A stretch of DNA of 15,394 bases from an uncultured Alphaproteobacteria bacterium (GTDB taxonomy: Bacteria; Pseudomonadota; Alphaproteobacteria; Sneathiellales; Sneathiellaceae): NCBI GenBank assembly GCA_937910835.1, contig CALEMG010000035.1, positions 1-15,394 of the forward strand, given 5' to 3'. Positions 6,720-13,639 of this stretch are shown one piece after another. How positions within the stretch are numbered: position 1 is the first letter of the stretch; each line of letters begins with the position of its first letter. The notes under the pieces were generated by a model that saw only the letters and a program-made list of their open reading frames with translations, was not told the origin of the DNA and did no database searches. Position numbers and translations under genes: made by a program.

Positions 6720-8507
6720 ATGAATATGGAAGTCAAAATCAAAAACCGTGACGAACGGGAACTTGAAGACTGGGTGGCGGCGGATTGCCACGGACTTAAT
6801 TTCTTCGAGATTGATAAAAGTCTTCAGGATCTGCTGACGCTTTATCTGCCCGATGATCTCAGGGAGCATATGGCTCCCGTCTATCGGCAGCTCGGCGAAG
6901 TGGCGGGCAACCGTCTCGACGAGCTGGCGCGGATTTGCGAAACTCATATGCCGGTTCTGCATCCCCGCGATGCCCGGGGCCGAAATCGCGACTGGATCGA
7001 GTATCACCCGGCCTTCCGCGAAATGGAGAAGATCGGCTATGGTGATTTCGGTATTCACTGCTTGTCGCGAAAGGCTGGTGTGCATGGTTGGCCAGCCAAG
7101 GTTCCGCCGATGGCGAAATATGTTTTCCAGTATCTTTTTACGCAGTCTGAATTTGGTCTTATGTGCCCGATTTCTCTGACGGATACCTCCTCGATGCTGT
7201 TGGAGCGGTACGGCTCGGAAGTCGCCAAGGATAAATTCCTAGCCAGAATGCGCAGTCAGGACATGGAAGATCTTTTCCGTGGCGCGCAGTTCATGACAGA
7301 AAAGATCGGCGGCTCTGAAGTTGCCAATCTCGCGGTGACGGCGCGTCAGGAAAATGGTGAATGGCGGCTCTATGGAGATAAATGGTTCTGCTCCAGCGCG
7401 GATGCCGAAGTTTGTCTTGTTCTTGCACGGCCAGAGGGCGCACCAGAGGGAAATTCCGGCCTTTCCATTTTTGCTGTTCCGCGCACTTTGGACGACGGAG
7501 AGCGCAACAGCTACCGGATTGTCCGTCTAAAGGACAAGATGGGCACGAAATCCATGGCGTCGGGCGAAATTATTTTTAATGGTGCCGTCGGATATGCTTT
7601 CGGGGATGTCGGCGCAAAACCCAACCCGGGCCTTCGTCAGATGATGGATCAGGTCAGCATGTCACGTCTGTCGCACGGCGTGAGGGCCGCTGGCATGATG
7701 CGCCGCTGTCTGAATGAGGCAATGGTGGCAGCCAGAACCCGCGATGTATTTGGCGAGCCGATTATCAACAAACCTCTCCTGCGGCGGCAATTACTGAAAT
7801 TGATGGTCCCAACCGAGCAGGTGCTCTCCATGGTGATGCATGTTTCCTCCGTTCTCCATAAGGCGGAGAATGGCGATGAGGGAGCTAAGCGGCTCAACCG
7901 GATTCTGACGCCCCAAGTTAAATTCCGCGCCTGCCGGGATAATGTAACGGTTGCGACCGGCGCCCTCGAAATCCGGGGAGGAAACGGCTTTATCGAAGAT
8001 TGGGTCAACTCCCGCCTTGTCCGGGATGCGCACACGGGCCTCTTGTGGGAAGGGACGTCAAACATCAATGCACTGGATATTACAACCCGTGCAGTGGCTA
8101 AGTCCGGTGCCCATGAAGATCTGGCGGAAGATTTGAAGGACCGGCTGCAAGGCGCGAATGGTCTTCCCGGGCAATTTGCCGGGGAACTGTCCGGCCTCGT
8201 TGATCGGGCCAAGAAATTAGCGGAAGATATTGCCAAATCTGGAAATGAAACCCAAGCGCGACAGGCCTCTGATGCGCTTTATCATGTTACGACTGCAACC
8301 TTACTGGCGACGGAAGGGGCTGCGCTGGGTCAAGCGGGTGGGGATGCCCGGCGGATGCTTCTCTCCAGGCTGGTGATGGATACGCGGCTGCGTCCTCATG
8401 ACCCGCTCAGCAATGGGGATAACCAGTTTGAAATTGAGGCTGGAAATTACCTGCTCAATGATGCGGATGTCCCGCTTGATGTCGCGGCCGATCTGCTGCG
8501 AATTTAA
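6720..8507 (+). CDS. AidB-like acyl-CoA dehydrogenase, copy 2 (intact)
   Basis: This is a 595-residue flavoprotein of the acyl-CoA dehydrogenase superfamily. The N-terminal helical region (about 1-145) is followed by the FAD-binding middle domain (CPISLTDTSS 149-158, MTEKIGGSE 192-200, GDKWFCSSAD 219-228). The helical C-terminal domain carries RGGNGFIEDW (419-428) and LWEGTSNI (441-449), with Glu444 as the expected catalytic base. About 140 further residues form an extra C-terminal helical domain. The TEKxGGS, RLKDKMGTKSMAS and WEGTSNI pattern resembles E. coli AidB more than short-chain dehydrogenases, though AidB itself is shorter (about 541). Such long dehydrogenases act on unidentified acyl-CoAs. 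AAGGA lies 5 bases before ATG 6720; a second ATG at 6726 is possible. It follows copy 1 by 49 bases in the same direction and clearly arose by tandem duplication. Confidence 0.88.
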   Translation: MNMEVKIKNRDERELEDWVAADCHGLNFFEIDKSLQDLLTLYLPDDLREHMAPVYRQLGEVAGNRLDELARICETHMPVLHPRDARGRNRDWIEYHPAFREMEKIGYGDFGIHCLSRKAGVHGWPAKVPPMAKYVFQYLFTQSEFGLMCPISLTDTSSMLLERYGSEVAKDKFLARMRSQDMEDLFRGAQFMTEKIGGSEVANLAVTARQENGEWRLYGDKWFCSSADAEVCLVLARPEGAPEGNSGLSIFAVPRTLDDGERNSYRIVRLKDKMGTKSMASGEIIFNGAVGYAFGDVGAKPNPGLRQMMDQVSMSRLSHGVRAAGMMRRCLNEAMVAARTRDVFGEPIINKPLLRRQLLKLMVPTEQVLSMVMHVSSVLHKAENGDEGAKRLNRILTPQVKFRACRDNVTVATGALEIRGGNGFIEDWVNSRLVRDAHTGLLWEGTSNINALDITTRAVAKSGAHEDLAEDLKDRLQGANGLPGQFAGELSGLVDRAKKLAEDIAKSGNETQARQASDALYHVTTATLLATEGAALGQAGGDARRMLLSRLVMDTRLRPHDPLSNGDNQFEIEAGNYLLNDADVPLDVAADLLRI

Positions 8508-8555
8508 GTCAATTAGAAAAAAATAATAAAAAAACGGACGTGAAATCGACAGCTC

Positions 8556-8595
8556 TCCCCGACTGTGGCATTATGTCGCTGTCGGGGATTTTTTT
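8556..8595 (+). terminator. Intrinsic terminator after the acyl-CoA dehydrogenase pair
   Basis: An 8-bp stem, TCCCCGAC (8556-8563) with GTCGGGGA (8581-8588), has a 17-base loop and is followed at once by seven T residues (8589-8595). It lies about 50 bases after the stop of copy 2 and isolates the dehydrogenase unit from the FNR gene. A competing stem is noted in the findings. Confidence 0.8.
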
Positions 8596-8782
8596 GCCTA
8601 AACCCCAGTAAAACTGGGAAAAATCTTTGCCCGTAGTATCTATTTCACCGATTTCTTGTGTGAATTTTGAGCCTGCGTCATCTCACCACATGGAAGGATG
8701 CGAGAAAAGTTTAAAATATATGCTTTAAGAGATCGGTTCAATATCGGTTGGCAATCAAACTGGATAGGGGAGAATACGTGAT
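8596..8782 (+). other. Non-coding leader upstream of the FNR-like gene
   Basis: Between the terminator and ATG 8783 there are 187 bases without a credible gene. The region holds a perfect small hairpin, CCCAGT-AAA-ACTGGG (8604-8618), not followed by T residues. Further on is an AT-rich stretch (TTTAAAATATATGCTTTAAG, 8710-8729) that could supply a -10. A ribosome site GGGGAGA ends about 9 bases before ATG. I found no full FNR site here: ATCAA at 8755-8759 lacks a matching TTGAT half four bases upstream. The promoter of fnr-hemN must lie here but I cannot place it. Confidence 0.5.
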
Positions 8783-9583
8783 ATGTTAGAATCCTTGGAC
8801 ATGCGTATTTCGTCATTGGCTAAGTCGGAGGCGGAAGATATCTGCCTCAAACAGCCGGTAACGAATCCGAAGGCAGAGCGCAAAAGCATCAAGACGGCGC
8901 CTTGTGCAACCTGTAGTGCCCATAGCCAGGCAATTTGCTCCGGTCTTAAAAACTATGAAATGGATGAATTCGCCCGCAACGTTAGGACTAGGCTGGTCAA
9001 GACAGGCCAATCCGTCTATCGGGAGTTTGAGGAGGCGAAATATGTCTACAGTGTCGTCACAGGTGAGATCCGGCTTGCGAACCTGCTGGATGACGGGCGT
9101 CGACAGGTAACCGCCTTCAAGTCCGCCGGTGAAGTAATCGGCGAGCAGAAGAGCGGATATTACCAGTCAGATGCAGAAGCCGTCTGCGATACTGTGGTAT
9201 GCCAGATTCCAATTAGGACCCTGGATAAATATCTAAAGGAAATGCCGGCTGTACAAACTGCCTTGACGGGAAAGATTCTGGATGAGCTCCATGAGCTTCG
9301 CCATCATGCTATTCTTCTGGGCCGTAAAACACCAATTGAAAAAATTGCAACATTTCTCGTTGATCGGGCAGAAAAAAATGGCGGCGAAACCGGCAATGAA
9401 GTTGAAGTTATGCTGACAATGGGCCGGAATGATATTGCGGATTTCCTTGGACTTACAATAGAGACCGTCAGCCGGACAATCACGAAACTCCGGAAAATGG
9501 GCGTCTTGGAGGTCCCGTCGAACCATTCAATCCTTATTAAGGACCGGTCATGGCTGGAAAGTCTGGCGGAAGGTGAAAAATGA
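8783..9583 (+). CDS. fnr: FNR/CRP-family oxygen-sensing regulator (FnrL/FnrN type)
   Basis: This is a 266-residue regulator. The N-terminus carries CATCSAHSQAIC, giving Cys41, Cys44 and Cys52 (C-x2-C-x7-C). Together with Cys140 (VVCQIP, aligning with Cys122 of E. coli FNR) these are the four ligands expected for an oxygen-labile [4Fe-4S] cluster. A CRP-like sensor domain (about 60-145) and a long dimerisation helix (about 150-180) lead into the helix-turn-helix at about 213-242. The recognition helix reads LTIETVSRT, with Glu227, Ser230 and Arg231 matching the FNR contacts to TTGAT. E. coli FNR is about 250 residues; the N-terminus here is longer by about 20. The stop overlaps the hemN start (ATGA, 9580-9583), so the two are translationally coupled. 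The consensus site before ccoN is a likely target. Confidence 0.92.
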   Translation: MLESLDMRISSLAKSEAEDICLKQPVTNPKAERKSIKTAPCATCSAHSQAICSGLKNYEMDEFARNVRTRLVKTGQSVYREFEEAKYVYSVVTGEIRLANLLDDGRRQVTAFKSAGEVIGEQKSGYYQSDAEAVCDTVVCQIPIRTLDKYLKEMPAVQTALTGKILDELHELRHHAILLGRKTPIEKIATFLVDRAEKNGGETGNEVEVMLTMGRNDIADFLGLTIETVSRTITKLRKMGVLEVPSNHSILIKDRSWLESLAEGEK

Positions 9584-10929
9584 CGAAGGCGATAGGGGAG
9601 CTAATTAGTAAATCTGTTCCCCGTTATACCAGTTATCCGACTGCACCTCATTTCAGCCCCAACGTGACCGGGCAGATATATAAAAGCTGGCTACAGGCGC
9701 TTGATCCGCAAAAGCCGCTATCACTTTACATTCATGTGCCGTTTTGCCACAAGATGTGCTGGTATTGCGGGTGCCATACGAAGGTTGTTGCTCGATACGA
9801 CCCGATCAGCAAATATGCGAAGGCATTACGCGCTGAGATAAAGATGCTTGCTGATGCGCTACCGGGTAAGTTTAAAGTTTCGCATATCCACTGGGGTGGT
9901 GGTACGCCGACAATGCTGTCGGCTGCGGATTTTTCGGAAATCATGGGGCTGATAAAGGATCTCTTCCTGATTACGGAAGAGGCGGAGCTCGCGGTGGAAA
10001 TTGATCCCAGAACGGTCGATGTGCAAAAGATAAAGGCGCTTGCTGCCTCCGGCATAAATCGCGCCAGCCTTGGTGTTCAGGACTTCAACCCGAAAGTCCA
10101 GGAGGCAATCAACCGGGTGCAGCCATATGAACTTACAAAGGAAGTAACTGAAAATTTCCGTGCTGCGGGTATTGAGAATATCAATTTCGATTTGATGTAC
10201 GGCCTTCCGCAACAAACGGTAAGCGATGTCCTAAATACCGTAGATCTTTCCCACAAGCTGCGTCCGGATAGGATTGCTCTTTTTGGATATGCCCATGTTC
10301 CCTGGATGAAAAGCCATATGAAGATGATTCGGGATGAAGAACTGCCGGATAGTGATGCGCGCCTGCAGCAGACGGCTGCAGCTGCGGCGCGGCTGCTTGC
10401 GCTTGGCTACCGTCAGATCGGTCTCGATCATTTTGCGCGGGTGGATGATACGCTTGCGGCTGCTCTAGAGGGTGGAACGCTTAACCGGAATTTTCAAGGA
10501 TATACCACAGACACCGCCGAGGCCCTGCTGGGGATAGGGGCATCCTCTATCGGGCGGCTGCCGCAAGGCTATGTCCAGAATGTCGTTTCGATGCGGTCAT
10601 ATGAGGACGACGTTCTTGCGGGGCACTTCCCCGTCGTCAAGGGCGTTCGGCTGAGTGATGATGATCGATTGCGCGGTCTTATCATTGAGCGGTTAATGTG
10701 CAACCTCAAAGTTGATCTGGATGCCGCTACCCGGCAATTTGGAGTAGATTGTTCCTATTTTTCTGATGAGATGAATAATCTGCAAGCTTTTGAAAAGGAA
10801 GGAATTATATCGATTGATGGTAGCCACATTGCCGTTCAGCCCGCAGGGAGAATGCTAGTGCGCGCCGTTTGTGCTGTTTTTGATGTTTATCTAAACCAGG
10901 GCTTGGCGCAGCATTCAAAAGCTGTTTAA
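9580..10929 (+). CDS. hemN: Oxygen-independent coproporphyrinogen III oxidase (radical SAM)
   Basis: This 449-residue protein compares with about 457 in E. coli HemN. It converts coproporphyrinogen III to protoporphyrinogen IX in the cytoplasm without oxygen, using S-adenosylmethionine radicals. The radical SAM cluster motif is HVPFCHKMCWYCGC, with Cys56, Cys60 and Cys63 plus the extra Cys65 found in true HemN (CxxxCxxCxC). GGGTP (106-110) is the SAM-binding loop. The N-terminal PRYTSYPTAP is the HemN trip-wire segment and is missing from HemW-type proteins, so I assign HemN rather than HemW. ATG 9580 overlaps the FNR gene stop, implying one transcript and low-oxygen expression. It supplies haem for the oxidase encoded downstream. 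Confidence 0.93.
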   Translation: MTKAIGELISKSVPRYTSYPTAPHFSPNVTGQIYKSWLQALDPQKPLSLYIHVPFCHKMCWYCGCHTKVVARYDPISKYAKALRAEIKMLADALPGKFKVSHIHWGGGTPTMLSAADFSEIMGLIKDLFLITEEAELAVEIDPRTVDVQKIKALAASGINRASLGVQDFNPKVQEAINRVQPYELTKEVTENFRAAGIENINFDLMYGLPQQTVSDVLNTVDLSHKLRPDRIALFGYAHVPWMKSHMKMIRDEELPDSDARLQQTAAAAARLLALGYRQIGLDHFARVDDTLAAALEGGTLNRNFQGYTTDTAEALLGIGASSIGRLPQGYVQNVVSMRSYEDDVLAGHFPVVKGVRLSDDDRLRGLIIERLMCNLKVDLDAATRQFGVDCSYFSDEMNNLQAFEKEGIISIDGSHIAVQPAGRMLVRAVCAVFDVYLNQGLAQHSKAV

Positions 10930-10981
10930 CTATTCAAGTCGACATGTAAATAAATGCATTGAGGCTGGAAGTTTTTCTAAG

Positions 10982-10995
10982 TTGATTTAGATCAA
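10982..10995 (+). promoter_or_regulatory. FNR/ANR box, perfect TTGAT-N4-ATCAA
   Basis: TTGATTTAGATCAA is an exact match to the FNR consensus, centred at 10988.5. A plausible -10 (TAATTT, 11017-11022) would give a start near 11029, placing the site about 40-41 bases upstream, the standard class II activation position. It sits in the gap between hemN and ccoN and should switch on the cbb3 operon at low oxygen, presumably through the FNR protein encoded just upstream. Confidence 0.88.
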
Positions 10996-11042
10996 TGACG
11001 GAAATTGGCCATGTCCTAATTTGCAAGTTGAGGGGGAGTATT

Positions 11043-11096
11043 GTGATTTCAATACTGAAGAGTTTTACAGAACGATTCAAATACTCCTGTGGATAA
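11043..11096 (+). CDS. Possible 17-codon leader ORF overlapping the ccoN start
   Basis: GTG 11043 is preceded at 4-5 bases by the strongest ribosome site in this gap (GAGGGGGAG, 11030-11038). It opens a frame of 17 codons (starts M/V-I-S-I-L-K-S-F) ending in TAA 11094-11096. That stop overlaps the GTG proposed for ccoN at 11089, which itself has no Shine-Dalgarno. It could be a leader peptide coupled to ccoN. It could also be the true ccoN N-terminus knocked out of frame by a one-base indel, or a chance frame. It is not a recognised peptide. Confidence 0.3.
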   Translation: MISILKSFTERFKYSCG

Positions 11097-12747
11097 TAGC
11101 AACAGACGGAACTTGGGTATGAATCTGTTATGGCTCGCTTTTACAATCATCGGCGTCCTGTTGGGCGTTATGCTGTCCGCAAAGGCGGTCGATCCGGCAA
11201 TGATGCTGCACGGCATGGTGTTCTCCATTGCCGGTGTGTTGAGTGCCTTTGCATTGATTGCAAAAAATTATCGTAACAACAGCGGCCCCAGCCTGGCGGA
11301 CGCCAACGGCAACGTTAATTATAACACGGAAATCGTTAAGGCAGGGGTCATCGCCTCTACATTCTGGGGGGTTGCGGGCTTTTCTGTTGGATTGCTCATT
11401 GCCTTGCAGCTCGCATTTCCGGCCCTGAATTTCGACCTTCCTTGGACAAATTTCGGACGTCTCCGTCCGCTTCATACCTCAGCGGTTATTTTCGCATTCG
11501 GTGGCAATATCCTTATCATGACATCTTTCCATGTCGTGCAGCGAACCTGTCGCGCCCGACTTGCCGGTGACATTGCACCCTGGTTTGTCTTCTGGGGCTA
11601 TCAACTGTTTATCGTGCTGGCAGCGACGGGGTATCTGCTCGGTGTTACCCAATCCAAGGAATATGCGGAGCCTGAATGGTATGTGGATATCTGGTTGACG
11701 CTGGTTTGGGTTGTTTACTTGCTGGTCTTCCTCGTAACAATCTGGAAGCGGCAGGAAAAGCATATCTATGTGGCCAACTGGTTCTTCCTTGCCTTCATCG
11801 TGACCATCGCAATGCTGCATATTGTGAATAACCTGTCTATGCCGGTCAGTCTTGCCGGAGTGAAAAGCTATTCCTTATTTGCTGGTGTGCAAAGTGCGCT
11901 GACTCAATGGTGGTATGGGCATAATGCCGTGGGCTTTTTCCTGACGGCGGGTTTTCTGGGAATCATGTATTATTTCATCCCGAAACGGGTGAACCGGCCT
12001 GTTTATTCCTATCGCTTGTCGATCATTCATTTCTGGTCACTGATATTCCTTTATATCTGGGCCGGGCCGCATCATCTGCATTACACCGCTTTGCCGGACT
12101 GGGCACAAACTCTCGGTATGACCTTCTCCATCATGCTCTGGATGCCGTCTTGGGGCGGGATGATCAACGGTCTTATGACCCTGTCGGGAGCGTGGGATAA
12201 ACTCCGGACTGACCCGGTTGTCCGCTTCTTGGTGACATCTGTTGCCTTCTACGGAATGAGCACTTTTGAAGGACCGCTCATGTCGATCAAGGCCGTGAAC
12301 GCTCTGAGCCATTATACGGACTGGACCATCGGCCATGTGCATTCCGGAGCGCTTGGATGGGTGGCCTACATCAGTTTTGGTGCGCTTTACTTCCTGACGC
12401 CTGTCGTCTGGAAACGCAAATCGCTTTACTCGGATGCGCTCGTCAATCTGCATTTCTGGATTTCGACCGTGGGTATCCTGTTGTACATCACCGCAATGTG
12501 GGTCTCCGGCATTCTGCAGGGCTTGATGTGGCGCGCTTATGACGCCTTTGGTTTCCTTGAGTATTCCTTCAGCGAAACAGTTGAGGCGATGCATCCGTTC
12601 TATGTGATCCGAGCCGGCGGCGGCGCCCTCTTCCTGATCGGCTCTCTTATCATGGTTTATAATCTCTGGCGGACGGTTCGGGGCGATGTGCGTGCGAAGG
12701 AAGCAGGCTCACTTGTGCCGAATATGGAATTTGCGGGAGCGAGGTAA
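11089..12747 (+). CDS. ccoN: cbb3-type cytochrome c oxidase subunit I
   Basis: This is the catalytic subunit of the high-affinity cbb3 oxidase in the inner membrane, about 552 residues and multi-spanning. Numbered from GTG 11089, the metal ligands are all visible. His129 (RPLHTS) and His418 hold low-spin haem b, and His416 (GHVHSG) holds haem b3. CuB is held by His278 (YGHNAVGF) and His328/His329 (AGPHHLHY). Tyr322 sits six residues before His328, where the cbb3 cross-linked tyrosine belongs. The start is uncertain. GTG 11089 has no ribosome site and overlaps a small leader frame. ATG 11119 (MNLLWLAF) gives 542 residues and begins right at the first membrane helix. Expression should depend on the FNR box 94 bases upstream of 11089. 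It is first in the operon, with ccoO starting 5 bases after its stop. Confidence 0.93.
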   Translation: MDNSNRRNLGMNLLWLAFTIIGVLLGVMLSAKAVDPAMMLHGMVFSIAGVLSAFALIAKNYRNNSGPSLADANGNVNYNTEIVKAGVIASTFWGVAGFSVGLLIALQLAFPALNFDLPWTNFGRLRPLHTSAVIFAFGGNILIMTSFHVVQRTCRARLAGDIAPWFVFWGYQLFIVLAATGYLLGVTQSKEYAEPEWYVDIWLTLVWVVYLLVFLVTIWKRQEKHIYVANWFFLAFIVTIAMLHIVNNLSMPVSLAGVKSYSLFAGVQSALTQWWYGHNAVGFFLTAGFLGIMYYFIPKRVNRPVYSYRLSIIHFWSLIFLYIWAGPHHLHYTALPDWAQTLGMTFSIMLWMPSWGGMINGLMTLSGAWDKLRTDPVVRFLVTSVAFYGMSTFEGPLMSIKAVNALSHYTDWTIGHVHSGALGWVAYISFGALYFLTPVVWKRKSLYSDALVNLHFWISTVGILLYITAMWVSGILQGLMWRAYDAFGFLEYSFSETVEAMHPFYVIRAGGGALFLIGSLIMVYNLWRTVRGDVRAKEAGSLVPNMEFAGAR

Positions 12748-12752
12748 GTAAC

Positions 12753-13478
12753 ATGTTAAGTCACAAGAAAATTGAAAAAAACTCGATCCTGATGCTGGTG
12801 CTTATCCTGATTGTGGTCTCCATCGGCGGGCTTATCGAGATTGCCCCGCTGTTCTATCTGGAAAGCACAATTGAGAAAGTGAAAGGGATGCGGCCCTACA
12901 GCCCGTTGGAATTAGCGGGGCGTGATATCTATATCCGCGAAGGCTGCTACAACTGCCACAGCCAGATGGTGCGGCCTCTCCGTGATGAGGCGGAACGCTA
13001 TGGCCATTATTCGCTGGCGGCGGAAAGCATGTATGACCATCCTTTCCAATGGGGTTCCAAACGGACAGGGCCGGATCTCGCGCGGGTTGGTGGTCGCTAC
13101 TCAGACGAATGGCATGTCACTCATTTGAATAACCCCCGCGATGTTGTGCCGGAATCTGTTATGCCGGGATATCCGTTTCTTGGGAAGACACCACTTCATG
13201 TACCGGATGTTGCCGGTAGCCTAGAGACAAACAAGCTTGTCGGGGTGCCATATACGGAAGATATGATCGGCAATGCGAAACTGGATTTGGCGATTCAGGT
13301 AAATCCAGATGCCGACGAGATCGATGCCTTTATGGAACGCTACCCTAAGGCTCAGGTGCGGGATTTTGATGGTAATCCGGCGATGCTGTCAGAGCTGGAT
13401 GCGTTGATAGCCTATCTTCAGATGATGGGAACCTTGGTTGATTTCACGTCCTATGACGTGGATGCCAATAAACGGTAG
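12753..13478 (+). CDS. ccoO: cbb3-type cytochrome c oxidase subunit II (mono-haem cytochrome c)
   Basis: This 241-residue protein is a membrane-anchored c-type cytochrome that passes electrons from CcoP to CcoN. One N-terminal membrane helix (about 12-34) is followed by a periplasmic domain. That domain has GCYNCHSQMVRP (Cys65, Cys68, His69), the diagnostic CcoO haem motif, then YGHYSLAAESMYDHPFQWGS and VMPGYPFL with the likely methionine ligand. The length is close to that of other CcoO proteins. GAGG about 8 bases before ATG 12753 serves as the ribosome site. It sits 5 bases after ccoN and 10 bases before ccoQ in one operon. The stop is TAG (13476-13478), so TAG works as a normal terminator in this genome. 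Confidence 0.94.
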   Translation: MLSHKKIEKNSILMLVLILIVVSIGGLIEIAPLFYLESTIEKVKGMRPYSPLELAGRDIYIREGCYNCHSQMVRPLRDEAERYGHYSLAAESMYDHPFQWGSKRTGPDLARVGGRYSDEWHVTHLNNPRDVVPESVMPGYPFLGKTPLHVPDVAGSLETNKLVGVPYTEDMIGNAKLDLAIQVNPDADEIDAFMERYPKAQVRDFDGNPAMLSELDALIAYLQMMGTLVDFTSYDVDANKR

Positions 13479-13488
13479 GAGGGGAATA

Positions 13489-13638
13489 ATGGATTATCAT
13501 AGCGTTTCTACCTTCGCACAGAGTTACGGACTGCTTTACCTTTTCGGCCTGTTTATTGCGGTGCTGGTTTATGCGCTGTGGCCGCGAAATAAGGAAAAAT
13601 TTGACAAGGCAGCCCATATCCCGCTTGAGGAAGATTAA
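13489..13638 (+). CDS. ccoQ: cbb3 oxidase small subunit CcoQ
   Basis: This is a 49-residue single-span membrane protein. After a short N-terminus (DYHSVSTFAQSYG) comes a helix (LLYLFGLFIAVLVYALW), then a basic and charged tail (PRNKEKFDKAAH) ending in EED. It is the small subunit that stabilises CcoNOP. ATG 13489 has the strong ribosome site AGGAGGGG; the longer frame back to 13438 lies inside ccoO and is not real. It sits between ccoO and ccoP with one base before the ccoP start, exactly where CcoQ is expected. Confidence 0.88.
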   Translation: MDYHSVSTFAQSYGLLYLFGLFIAVLVYALWPRNKEKFDKAAHIPLEED

Positions 13639-13639
13639 G

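Noticed and set aside
8604..8618. Hairpin CCCAGT-AAA-ACTGGG after the terminator
   Set aside because: It has a short stem, no T run on either strand, and no match to a regulator site I know. It is mentioned only as part of the leader.
8746..8759. Possible FNR box before the fnr-like gene (ATCAA half at 8755-8759)
   Set aside because: The partner half reads CGGTT, only two of five matches to TTGAT, so no autoregulation is claimed.
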